Source: Pseudozyma flocculosa PF-1 (taxonomy: Eukaryota > Basidiomycota > Ustilaginomycetes > Ustilaginales > Ustilaginaceae). Taken from it: a stretch of DNA of 28,286 bases. Positions 8,694 to 17,881 of this stretch are shown in pieces; within the stretch, counting starts at the first letter, position 1; each line of letters starts with the position of its first letter. The position numbers and the translations under genes are program-made. The stretch covers positions 35,122 through 63,407 of the forward strand of contig NW_006920894.1 in NCBI RefSeq assembly GCF_000417875.1, given 5' to 3'. The notes under the pieces were generated by a model, which was not told where the DNA came from, ran no database searches, and was given only the letters and a program-made list of their open reading frames with translations.

Positions 8694-9429
8694 CTAGACG
8701 ACCAGCGCCAGCCCGGACACGGCCACGGCCGCGACGAGGGAGACGACGAGGCGCGCTGTCCCTTGGCGGCGCGCGCCGTTGCCCTGACCGAAGCTCGGGT
8801 AGATGTTGCCAAGGGATCCCTGTCCGTTTGTCGAGTTGAGGGCGTTGAAGCCAATCATTTTTGCGCGGTCGTTCGAGGCGAGGTCGTTGCAGTCTGGGAT
8901 CTCGCACGCCTCGGCGCCCGATACGGTCGACTGGATGCGCAGGTAGCACGTCGAGTAGGTGGCGTAGACGCAGCACGTGTTGATGATGCCGTTGCTCCAA
9001 CTGTGTCGTTGTGACGAGGGGGATAGGGAGAGGTGGAGCGGCGGTGGTGAGTAGGGAGGGATGCGGGCGCGATGGAACGAGGATCGGGTGTGAGAGGACA
9101 GGGGTGGCAGGGTGGACTCACGAAGCCTGCTGGTTGACGCTGAGCTTGTTGGTCATCTGACACGAGCCCTGGTTGGTATCCGCCGAGACGGTGGCATCGC
9201 CACCTGCCGCCGAACCCGCCGAGGCAGTCGATGCCGGAGCGCCGGCCGACGACGATGCCGAAGCCGATGTCGAGGCCGATGCTGATGCGGGAGCGGGGAC
9301 GGGTGCCTGTCGAGCTACGAGGTGTGGTGCGTGATGAGGATCGGATGCGGATGCGGACGCGCTTGCGGACGAGGATAGGAGCGAGACGAGGAGGAGCGCG
9401 AGCAGGAGCGCGAGGTGGTGCCACTTCAT
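8694..9429 (-). CDS. Small secreted, probably GPI-anchored, cysteine-containing protein
   Basis: I do not recognise the family. On the minus strand, exons 9429-9122 and 9000-8694 (121-nt intron, GTGAGT...ACAG) encode 204 aa. Residues 1 to about 25 are a clear signal peptide (MKWHH followed by a leucine-rich core). Residues 22-85 are an Ala/Ser/Pro-rich low-complexity stalk, likely O-mannosylated, with a HLVARQAP segment that could be a processing site. The core (about 86-175) has six cysteines, C90, C112, C113, C121, C135 and C140, including a CC doublet, plus an N-glycosylation sequon at N158. The C terminus has a short polar GNGARRQG stretch followed by a hydrophobic tail with no charge (187-204), the pattern of a GPI-attachment signal. 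Together these suggest an extracellular, cell-surface protein. The start codon lies directly before the signal peptide; a much longer open frame upstream is not convincing. Function unknown. Confidence 0.8.
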
Positions 9430-9738
9430 CCTTGCAGTCGTCAAGGTCGCAGTTGCGGTTGTTTTGAGCCCACTCAAGAGTAGGGTGGAATAGGGCAGCG
9501 AGGACGAGCGTACGTGTGTTGGATCGAAAAGACGAGAGACGAGCAGAGCCTGTATGCGTGGGGGCGGGTAGACGGGTCGAAGTGTGGGGTCAAGGAAGGT
9601 ATGTATGTGCGCGGGTGGAATCGCGGTGCAGAGATGGTCGGGACGGTCAACGAACGGGTGGAGGACGAGAGAGAAGGGGAGAGGCAGGTGTGGGGAAACA
9701 TCGACGTTGCGCGGGGTGCCGTCTGTATGTACCCACCT

Positions 9739-9758
9739 CGTCCGTCCGTCCGTCCGTC
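9739..9758 (+). repeat. (CGTC)5 microsatellite
   Basis: Five perfect CGTC units are followed shortly by a GCCAAG-type repeat tract (9773-9806). Confidence 0.85.
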
Positions 9759-9993
9759 TGTCGGCCAAGTTTAGCCAAGCCAAGGCCAAGGCCAAGCAAG
9801 GCCAAAGTCGGAGCGTCGACTGGAGGGCCGGGAAGGCAGGGGGGGGATGCAAAAATGCCCCGCTGCGCGCGGGCAGCAAGGCACGGGGGCGGGGCGGTTG
9901 GACCCCTACATCCAGGCCCGTTGCCCGCCTGCCCTCCTCCGCTGCGCGCAAGAAACTCTGCCACAGAGTCGACCTCGCCGTCCCCCTTCTTCC

Positions 9994-10053
9994 CGGCACG
10001 GCACGGCATGGCACGGTACGGTATGGCCAGGCAGGCCAGGCATGGCCAGGCGG
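9994..10053 (+). repeat. Degenerate pentanucleotide array (GGYAY type)
   Basis: About twelve consecutive five-base steps such as GGCAC, GGCAT, GGTAC and GGTAT grade into GCCAG-type units. The five-base register is maintained for most of the tract. Confidence 0.6.
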
Positions 10054-10082
10054 GGCGACGCAAGACGAGGCGAAGCCGGACA

Positions 10083-10102
10083 GTCGGTCGGTCGGTCGGT
10101 CG
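10083..10102 (+). repeat. (GTCG)5 microsatellite
   Basis: Five perfect GTCG units in intergenic DNA. Confidence 0.85.
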
Positions 10103-10246
10103 GCATCTGCCGCTTCGACTTCTGGTTCCCCGCCTGCTGGGGCCGGCTTCCACGTCGCAGCGTCGCAGCCGCACCGCGCGATGCCCATTCTTCCCCCTCG
10201 CTTGGCAGGCAGGCATCTCGCTCGCCAAGCAAGCCCAGCCCAGAGT

Positions 10247-10262
10247 AGAGAGAGAGAGAGAG
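10247..10262 (+). repeat. (AG)8 dinucleotide repeat
   Basis: A purine-only AG run in the same repeat-rich spacer. Confidence 0.8.
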
Positions 10263-10431
10263 GTGTGCGACAAAACAAACGAACCACCACGTCGGGCCCA
10301 ACTTGGCCTGCCCGTGTTCCTGACTGCCCCCTCCTCCTCCTCCTGCCGGCTCACAAACAAAGGGCAGCGCGCGCGCGGGGTCCATCTCGCGATCGATGCC
10401 AGGCAGAGAGGGGCGCGGGTCCCCGGCGTTT

Positions 10432-10451
10432 GCCTGGCCTGGCCTGGCCTG
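10432..10451 (+). repeat. (GCCTG)4 pentanucleotide repeat
   Basis: Four units of the CCTGG/CCAGG pentamer, which is also repeated on the opposite strand at 13551-13572. Confidence 0.8.
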
Positions 10452-10831
10452 TCCATTCACGATTGTGGCCGTCTCCCTTGCTGACGCGGGCGCAGCGAGC
10501 TAGGAATCACGGGGGTCCCCGCGTGCGACTACTGCCGCCCTTACGATGCTCATCACGACCCCTGCCTACTGTTGGCCAACGAGAACCCCACCTTCGCGCC
10601 AGCGCCACTTCATGTACGCATCTCCGCCTCGCCGTGTCATCGTCGAATTCATATGCCTTTCGTGGCCGGCCGGGCAGGCCAGCAGAGAGCTCGTACGGTC
10701 CGGCTAACTGGGCCCGACGCCGACGGGTCAGGGTCCACCACTGACAGCTTGACCAAGAGACAGAGGTCGACCCGGCGGCCTAGCGTTGGTACCGCCTTGC
10801 TGCTTCCTCGACCACCGCAGCAGCGCCACCC

Positions 10832-12209
10832 TCACTTGTCGAGGTCAAGCACCACCCTGCCGGCGATGCGGCCCTGCTCCATGTCCTCAAACACGGCCGG
10901 CAAGTCACTGAGGCCCAGCACCCTGTAGCGCGCCCTGACCTTGGCCGTCGCCGCAATCTCGAGCGCCTCGATGGCCTCCTGGCGCGTGCCCACGTAGCTG
11001 CCCGCCAGCCTCAGGTTGTTCAACACCGTATCAAACACGCCCGCCCGGATCACGGCGCCGCCAGGCAGGCCAACGGCCACCAGGATGCCGCCCGGTCGCA
11101 GAAACTTGAGCGCATCCTCGTAGGCGGCACCGCTGCTGGCGGCCACGAGGGCTCCGTGCGGTCCCTTGCCGTCCGTCGTGGCCCTCTTGACGTCGTCGAC
11201 CAGGTCCTTGGTCTGCCTGAAGTCGATAAACGTCTCGGCGCCCAGCGACTGGCACAGCTGCCTCTTGTCCTCGCCCGTGTCGACGGCGACGACGCGCAGC
11301 CCAGAGTAGACGCAGTACTGGATCGCCAGGTGGCCCAGGCCTCCGCCGGCGCCCAGGATGGCGCAGAACTGGCCGGGCACCAAGTCGGCCCTGCGCAGGG
11401 CCGTGTACACCGTCACGTCGGCGCACAGGATGGGCGCCGCGTCCTTCAGGCTCAGGCCAGCGGGGATCGGGCTGAGGTGCTTGGCGGCCGCCACGGCATA
11501 CTGCTGGAAGGTGCCGTCGCGCGAGAAGCCCTGTGGAGTGTGATGCGACACGGGCGGTGAGGGGCGGACAGTGTCAGTCAGTGCCGGGCTCTCATTGCGA
11601 CGGCGGCAGCATTCGAGGAGCGCCGCCTTGTTTTGTCCTGCACGTACCGAGCACTGTCAGGCGGCGGCGGGGCAGAGGGGGGCAAGCAGTGTAGAACGAG
11701 AAAGAAGCATGTCAGTCAGAACCGTGTCAGCCTCGTACGGACGCTGCCAGACCGTTGTTTGGCCCGCTCGCTCCTCGACTCACCTCTGCCTTGTCGCAAT
11801 TGGGCTCGAGTCCTCGTCGGCACGAGTCGCAGGCGAGGCACGAGTCGGCGAGCCACTTGATGCCGACGCGGTCGCCGATGTCGACAAAGGCGTCAGCGCC
11901 CGGGCCGAGGGCGACGACGACGCCGGCGCCCTCGTGTCCGCCGACGAGGGGCAGCTTGCTTTCGATGGGCCAGTGGCCCCGCAGCACGTGGTGGTCGGTG
12001 CCGCACACGCCCGTGTAGATGAGCCGGACGAGCGCCTCGCCCGGCTTGAGGCCGCGCGGCGTGGGCGTCGCGACCATCTTGATCTCGACGGGTCCGCCGT
12101 GCTGCTCAAAAACCGCGGCGCTATGGTGCGTAGGGATCGTGTGGATCGACTCGCGCGCATCGATGGTCGGCTGCGGCTGCGTGCTGGTCTCAGGAGTGGA
12201 TGAGGACAT
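10832..12209 (-). CDS. ADH1: Zinc-dependent alcohol dehydrogenase (ADH1 type)
   Basis: This NAD(H)-dependent medium-chain dehydrogenase is expected to be cytosolic and to interconvert acetaldehyde and ethanol. Minus-strand exons are 12209-11784, a 6-nt micro-exon at 11653-11648, and 11530-10832, encoding 376 aa. It resembles yeast Adh1 (348 aa) throughout but has about 25 extra N-terminal residues. Catalytic zinc ligands are C69 (VCGTDHH), H92 (GGHEG) and C180 (PILCADVT). The structural zinc cysteines are C124, C127, C130 and C138 (CLACDSCRRGLEPNC). The Rossmann loop is GAGGGLG (204-210), and the C terminus GRVVLDLDK is typical. The micro-exon adds Cys-Ser, restoring the ECSGFSRDGTFQQY segment conserved in fungal ADHs. 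Two differences from the usual family text are CGTD instead of CHTD, and CADVT instead of CAGVT. A TATA box and a CACCACC-rich leader suggest strong expression. The paralogue identity (ADH1 versus others) is not certain. Confidence 0.93.
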
Positions 12210-12403
12210 GGTGGTGGTGAGGTGGTTTGGTGGTGAGGGTGATGCGCTCGTTCGGCGTGGTAGACAAAGTCCGATGAGAAGGGTTGTAAAGGGCCCAAGG
12301 GAGTGTTGGCGATGGCTGTGTTGGTGGCGGTCGTGGTGGCGGCGATGGTGATGGCGGGAATGGATCGAGATGCCTAGCCGCTGACCGCCTCGACCCGCGC
12401 GCT

Positions 12404-12410
12404 CCTTATA
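12404..12410 (-). promoter_or_regulatory. TATA box of the ADH gene
   Basis: On the minus strand TATAAGG lies about 195 bp upstream of the ADH start codon. A TATA box in an otherwise GC-rich upstream region is typical of highly regulated, strongly expressed genes. It would place transcription start near 12375, with a leader of roughly 165 nt rich in CACC repeats. The assignment is from motif and position only. Confidence 0.5.
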
Positions 12411-13515
12411 GGCAGGGGAGAGGGGGGGGACAGCGTCTCGCTGACCGGCCTGGCCTCATCGCTCTGCTGCTGCCTGGCGCTCGAGCCAAGTCCGGCCTGT
12501 CTCTGTCTCGCCTCAGCTCCAAAGCAGCCCTGGATCGAGAGCAGGCCGCTATCTTCCTCTCGCATGGCTCAGCCAGAAGTCAGAGTCAAGCAGCCTGCTG
12601 GCAAGCTGGGAGGACGTCCGGCGGCCTCGGATGATCTCGTCGTGCGGCGGCGGCGTCGAGATGGGTATGTCTCTGCTCGGCTGCCCGGTCTGGCCAAGGC
12701 TGAGTCGGTCGCGGCATTCGCTGGCCCTAGTCTGACTCAGGCCTGCTCACTGGCCCACCCCCCCCTGTCAGGGCAGGCCGACTACCGTCCTCGCCTGCTC
12801 AGCCGCACCTGCTTCTCGTCACTTGGCATATGCATCGGCCTGGGTCCATCAGCAGAGGGAGACGTACGTGGCCTGCCTGTGCTTGGCGCGGATCGAGGGA
12901 CCGATCGCAAAAGCAAGCCGCCCGTCCGCCCGCTCGCCAGGGCCGGAGCGATCGTCGTCTAGCCTCGACCGAATCATGCAAGCGGGCCAAACAGGGCGGG
13001 ATGCCATGGGGGGCTGCTGTCGATGATTAGATATAGATTGACATTCTGACTCTGAGTGTATGGTTTGTACGTGTAGACGGGAGACGTGGGGGGGTGTGAT
13101 GAGGATGGACGAAAAGCGGCGAGCGAGGATGCTACAGCCGTCAGCCGAGGTCGGCGTGCGCCATGGACACGGGGTTCGCGCGGACAGGGTTGCAGTGCCG
13201 ATAGAGAGAGGGAGAGAGGGGCGCAGATTGGGAAAGGGGAGGAAGGCGGGTAGTTTGCGATGCCGAGACTGGGCTGATTGCGTGGATGACGGGATATGGA
13301 TGCCAAAGAGGGGTAAAACGCCTGGAGCGAATGGATGGGGGGTGGTGAGGAGGAGCCGGGCATGCTGCGTGACGACGGCGACAAAGAGGGAGCATAGCAG
13401 TCCGAACGGCCGTGACTTGGGAAAGGGCGCCAAAAACGGGAAACGAGGGGCGAAGAAGCCGGCGACGGGGCAAGAGTCTAGGGACACGACGAGGCCAGCC
13501 ACGACACGGCGCGGC

Positions 13516-13575
13516 CATGCGATGCGATGCGACGCGACGCGACACGACGCCAGGCCAGGCCAGGCCAGGCCAGTC
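13516..13575 (+). repeat. Phased pentanucleotide array, GATGC to GACGC to CAGGC
   Basis: Twelve consecutive five-base units keep register while the unit drifts from CATGC/GATGC through GACGC to CAGGC. It lies about 15 bp beyond the KH-protein stop codon, so it is probably in that gene's 3' UTR. Confidence 0.75.
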
Positions 13576-13589
13576 CACGAATGCCGCGC

Positions 13590-16500
13590 TCACGATCGGT
13601 CAAAGGCGAGCTGGGCCAGCACGCGGCTGACCTCGTCCATCGTCGTCGGGTCAGGCGCCGGCGTGTTGGCCGGAGGCAGCCGCGAGATGCTCGAGGCAGG
13701 CGCGTGGTGGTGGTGGTGCGAGTGCGAGTGGTTGTGCAGCGCGGCGTGGTGCAGCGAGTGGTGCGGGTGGTGGGAGCCACCGATGCCCGGAAAGCCGCCG
13801 CTGGTGCCGTTGCTGCCGCTGCCGCCGCTGCCAACACCGCCCGAGCCGATGGCGCCAAGCGTGTAGGGCGTCGCCGGCGTCGTCGTGGCACCTCCACCAC
13901 CCATGCCGAGCGCCGACTGCTGCGCGGCGAGTGCACCAATGTCGAGGCTCTGCGCCCGGTGGGCAAACGAGCGCGGTTTGCGCAGCGCCTTGACCCGCTC
14001 CTCCATGCCAAGCGCCTCGGGCCCGCCGCGGTAGGCCAGGTTGAGGTCGTCCGACAGGCGCGGGTTGTGCTGAGGGAACTGGATCCCACCGCCGTTCACA
14101 GGGGTCGTGCCGGCGGCAGCAGCAGCAGCGGCAGCAGCCGGATTCATATTCGCGGCGCTGGCCGCCCCGCCGGGCGTACCGATCGGCTGGGCCACGTTGG
14201 GTGCGGTGCTGCTGCTGGTGCTCGACGAAAAGTGGCGGGGAGCGCCCCAGACGTCGCTGCCAAAGCCGCGACCGTTGCCGTAGGGCGACGGGTAGAGCGA
14301 CGAGGCGATGAGCGGCGAGTTGGCCGCCGTCGTCGTCGTCGTGTAGTTCATCCCAGGCGCGCCGTGGTGGCCGCCGGGCGAGTCAAAGAGCGCCTTAATG
14401 TCCGGCGTCGAGGCGGCCGCGCGGAGGCGGCGCTCGTGGGCGCGAGCCTGCTNNNNNNNNNNNNNNNNNNNNNNNNNNNNNNNNNNNNNNNNNNNNNNNN
14501 NNNNNNNNNNNNNNNNNNNNNNNNNNNNNNNNNNNNNNNNNNNNNNNNNNNNNNNNNNNNNNNNNNNNNNNNNNNNNNNNNNNNNNNNNNNNNNNNNNNN
14601 NNNNNNNNNNNNNNNNNNNNNNNNNNNNNNNNNNNNNNNNNNNNNGCGGCGGCAGCGGCGTGGAACGACTCGCTCGACTCGGCGGCCGCCGCCGTCGAGA
14701 GGAGCTTGTTGGCAAAGTGCGGAAAGGCCGAGGCGAAAGAGTCGGAGCGGGCGCGGACGGGCGAGGCGTAGACGTTGATGTTGCGGCTGATGAGGAAATC
14801 CTCGAGGGCATCCTTGGCCGTCGGGAGGAAGTCGCTGTTGCTCCGGTTGAGGCGCAGCTTGAAGACGGCCTCGCCACCCTGGCGCTGACGGAGGATGGGC
14901 GCGACGACGATGTTGAGGTCGTGCTTGAGGCGCTCGGCGAGGGCGACAAAGTCGTGCGTCTGCAGCACCGCCGACAGCTCGAGCGAGTTGGGCGTGCGGA
15001 ACTCGGCCTCGAACGGCACGTGGTCGAGGAGCATCTGGGCCGCAATGTGGATCTGCGACTCGGGCCCAAAGATGGTGACGAGGTCCGACGCCGACTCCTT
15101 GGGCGGGAAGCGGACAATGGAGCTCGTCTTGCTCTCAATGTCGTGGATAAAGATGGCCTTCTCGCCCAGCAGCGTGCGGTGGTAACGCCGCGAGATGGCG
15201 ACCGTCTCGGTGACGTAATCCTTGTCCTTTGGGTTGACGAGCTCCATGACCGACTGCTTGAGGTTCTCGAGGTTGATGGCGTTCTTGGCGGGCGTGCGGG
15301 CGATGACGTTGTCCTCGTTGTCGAGGTAGCCGCCGAGCGCCGCAAACTCCTCGGCGTTGGAAAACTTGACGTAGACGCCGTACTTTTTCATGATGCGCTG
15401 GATGTTTTTGCCGCCGACGCCGATGATGCGCTTGTGGTAGGCCTCGGGGACGTGGAACGACATCTCGGCGGGCAGCTCCTCCTGCAGCAAGCCGAGCCCC
15501 TGGAGGACGCCGGCGCGGTCGTTGCCGCTGATGTCGATGAGGAAGTTGTAGTCGTTGAAGGTCTCGAACTTGATGCGCACGCCGCACTGCTTCATCACCT
15601 TGTTGATCTTGCCGTTCTTTTTCCCGCTGATGAACTCGCGGTGCTCGTTGGCCAGCTCGATCTGGAAGCGGACCTCGAAGTTGAAGCTCTTGACGACGTC
15701 GAGGTCGAGGATCGACGAAACGGCGGAGCGGACCTCGCCCTCGAGGCCGTGGACCTCGAAGCAGTTGCCCTTGAAGACGACCTCGGCGCCCGAGGCGTTG
15801 CTGATGTGGCGCAGGATGGGCGCCATCTGGGTCGGGTTGAGCGACGCCGGCGACATAAAGACGTCAAACGACACCGGCAGCAGCCACAGCGACGCCACGT
15901 AGAACTGGCAGGCCAGCTGCATGATGGAGCGGATCGTCCGCTCGATGTTGACGCGGTTGTCGCCGAAGACCGAGATCAGGCTGGCCTGGCTGCCGATGAC
16001 GGGGAAGGCGACAAAGGTGCCGTTGTCGAGCATGATGGAGCGCAGCTCCTCGAGCCGCTCGGTCAGCATCCAGTCGAGCTTGCGCGGCAGGATGGCGGCG
16101 TCGCGCGAGATGATGCACTTGCTCTTGTGGAGCGACACCTGGAACAGCATGTCGCGCGCCCGCTGGACGCCAAAGAACTCGCCCGTGATGTGGATCGTGT
16201 TCTGGCGCCCGGGCGGGGGCGCGTTGCGTCCGCCGCTGAGCGTGCCGGCAAAGGGCGTCGGCAGGTAGACGTTGGTGCCCGTCTCCTCCTGGATCGTCTG
16301 GACGACGCACCGCTTGCGGCCGCCGATGATATTGTGCAGCTTGTAGTCGATCTCGCACGTCTCCGAGTGCAGGCCGAGGAGCTCGTCGAGCAGCACCAGC
16401 ACCTTGACGCGCGCCAGCTCGACGCTCTCAAAGGGGCCCGACACGACCAGCTCGGCCATCCGCTCAGTCTCGAGGCCGTAGCCCAGGTCGGCGCCGCGAG

Positions 16501-17881
16501 CGTCGCTGGTGATGACCAGGACGCCGGCGCCCGTCGTCGAGGAGATCTCGTCGAGCCGACGGCGGACGTCGGGCTTGACCGGATCGGCGCCCGGAGACGA
16601 TCCCGACGACGCCTCGAGCACATCGGCGCGCGGCACCTTGATGCTCGACTTGACCTTGAACGGGTTCTCGCGCAGGATGGCGCCGCGCGCGCCCATCACC
16701 TGCTGGTACCCGCCGCTCAGGTGGAAGTTGTACTGCGGCACCCGCTTCCGCAGGTTGCTCGAGGCGAGCGCGTCCTGGGCCAGTACATTCTGCGCCGTGC
16801 CCGAGCTCGGGTTGAGGCCGGAGAGCGAGAGCGAGCTGCCGTTGAACCCCGGGAAGCCGATGCCGTCGGCGCCGCCGGGCACAAAGGCGCCCGAGGCCAA
16901 CGAGTCGGGCGTCCCGATCGGCTGCGGATGGTACTGCTGGTAGGGGTAGCCGGATCCGTTGGCACCGCTGCTGTTGGGGAAGGGCAGCGCGTCGCTGCTG
17001 CCATAGGCGGGGAACGACAGCTGCCGCGGGAAGCCCTGCTGGCCGGCCAGCGGCGTCGACACCTTGGGCTCGTCGGGCTGCACCGGCGCAAACGTCACCA
17101 GGCATTGGTGGCTCGCCATGACATCGAGGCTGAGCCGCTGCATCGCGTCGACCAGGTCCTTTGAGCTCTGCGAGTGCGGCATGCCGCCTCCGTTGGCGTT
17201 CGAGAGCGAGTTCGAGGCCGAGTGGTTGGCGCTGTTGGGGTCCGAGTGCGACTGCTGCTGGGTCTGAGAGTGGCCCTGGCCGGGCAGGCCGTCGCCCCGG
17301 GCGCCGTTCTGGGCGCCAATGGCGCTGCTGGGCGCGGTGCTGTCCGCCGAGAACGACGCCGACGACGAGAAGTCGAGCGAGGAGCGGGTGCCGATCGTCG
17401 AGCGGCTATCGCGGCTGATCTGGGCAATGGACCGGTCCAGGTTGGCCAGCAGCGGGTTCGGTAGCTTGGGCATCGTGGTCGGGTCGAAGCCGGCGTTGGA
17501 GAGCTCCGCCTTTTCGGAGCCAGAGACGCTGTTGCCGGTCCCGGCGGCGGCGGCTTCGCTGTCGGCCTCTGCCTCGGCCTTTTCCTGGCCCACGGCCTCT
17601 GCGATCCGGTCGCTGGTGCGCTTGCCGCCAAACGCGCTCGGCATGAAGGCCTTGACGCTGGGCGGGAAGCGGGACCGCATCGAGCCCAGCCTGCCGTGGA
17701 ACGACGACGGCGGTGGTTCGGTCACGGGCGGACGACTCGATGGAGGAGGCGGCGGAGGCGGGCCCTGCGACCGCATCGGGTCGACGGAGCCCAGGCCGCC
17801 GGTCACTGTGGCGCTGTCATGGACAAAGCTGGACGCGCCCGTGGACCGCGGGATGGTGAAGGATGTCGAGTAGAGATCCAT
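13590..17881 (-). CDS. Multi-KH-domain RNA-binding protein (Khd4-type), interrupted by an assembly gap
   Basis: This is probably a cytoplasmic mRNA-binding protein. Minus-strand coding runs from 17881 into a 193-N gap (14645-14453) and resumes in another frame to the stop at 13590, about 1,430 aa in total. The N-terminal 250 residues are disordered (Pro-, Ser- and Gln-rich). KH-like domains carry GxxG loops near residues 520 (IIGGRKRC), 756 (SGKKNGKINKVM), 824 (IIGVGGKNIQRIM) and 908 (LLGEKAIF), and further KH-like folds are likely between the first two. After the gap the frame reads ALFDSPGGHHGAPGMNY. It then continues through a poly-Ala run, a segment KALRKPRSFAHRAQSLDIG and a striking His-rich stretch, ending PTTMDEVSRVLAQLAFDRS. 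The domain layout and length resemble Ustilago maydis Khd4, which binds AUACCC in 3' UTRs and supports hyphal growth; orthology is inferred from memory of that family. An intron inside the gap cannot be excluded. Confidence 0.85.
14453..14645. other. Assembly gap (193 N)
   Basis: An unsequenced run within the coding region of the KH-domain gene. Reading frames on the two sides differ, so the recorded length is not the true length, or an intron lies inside. Confidence 0.99.

Larger units (their letters stand above)
9430..10831. other. Repeat-rich intergenic region
   Basis: This 1.4-kb spacer lies between the 3' end of ADH and the 5' end of the secreted-protein gene, and should contain the latter's promoter. 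It is dense in short tandem repeats (CGTC, GCCAAG, GTCG, GA, GCCTG and degenerate GGYAY pentamers). I see no convincing gene. One open stretch (10485-10614) flanked by splice-like sites is reported as a finding. Confidence 0.5.
12210..13589. other. Intergenic region upstream of ADH and downstream of the KH gene
   Basis: This 1.4-kb stretch contains the ADH promoter on its left and the KH gene's 3' UTR on its right, with an AT-richer patch around 13021-13070. A plus-strand open frame from 12564 with a possible donor site is noted under findings but not accepted as a gene. No RNA gene was recognised. Confidence 0.5.

Noticed and set aside
9430..10290. Long N-terminal extension of the secreted-protein frame
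   Set aside because: The extension is low complexity and would bury the clear signal peptide that begins at 9429.
11531..11783. A single 253-nt intron in ADH
   Set aside because: It deletes two residues from a segment of fixed length in the family, whereas a 6-nt exon with good splice sites repairs it.
13516..13575. CRISPR-like or satellite array
   Set aside because: The unit is only five bases with no spacers; it is a drifting microsatellite.
14660..17164. 834-codon open frame on the plus strand
   Set aside because: It is antisense to the KH-domain coding region. The product is repetitive Val/Asp/Glu/Leu sequence and has no recognisable domain.
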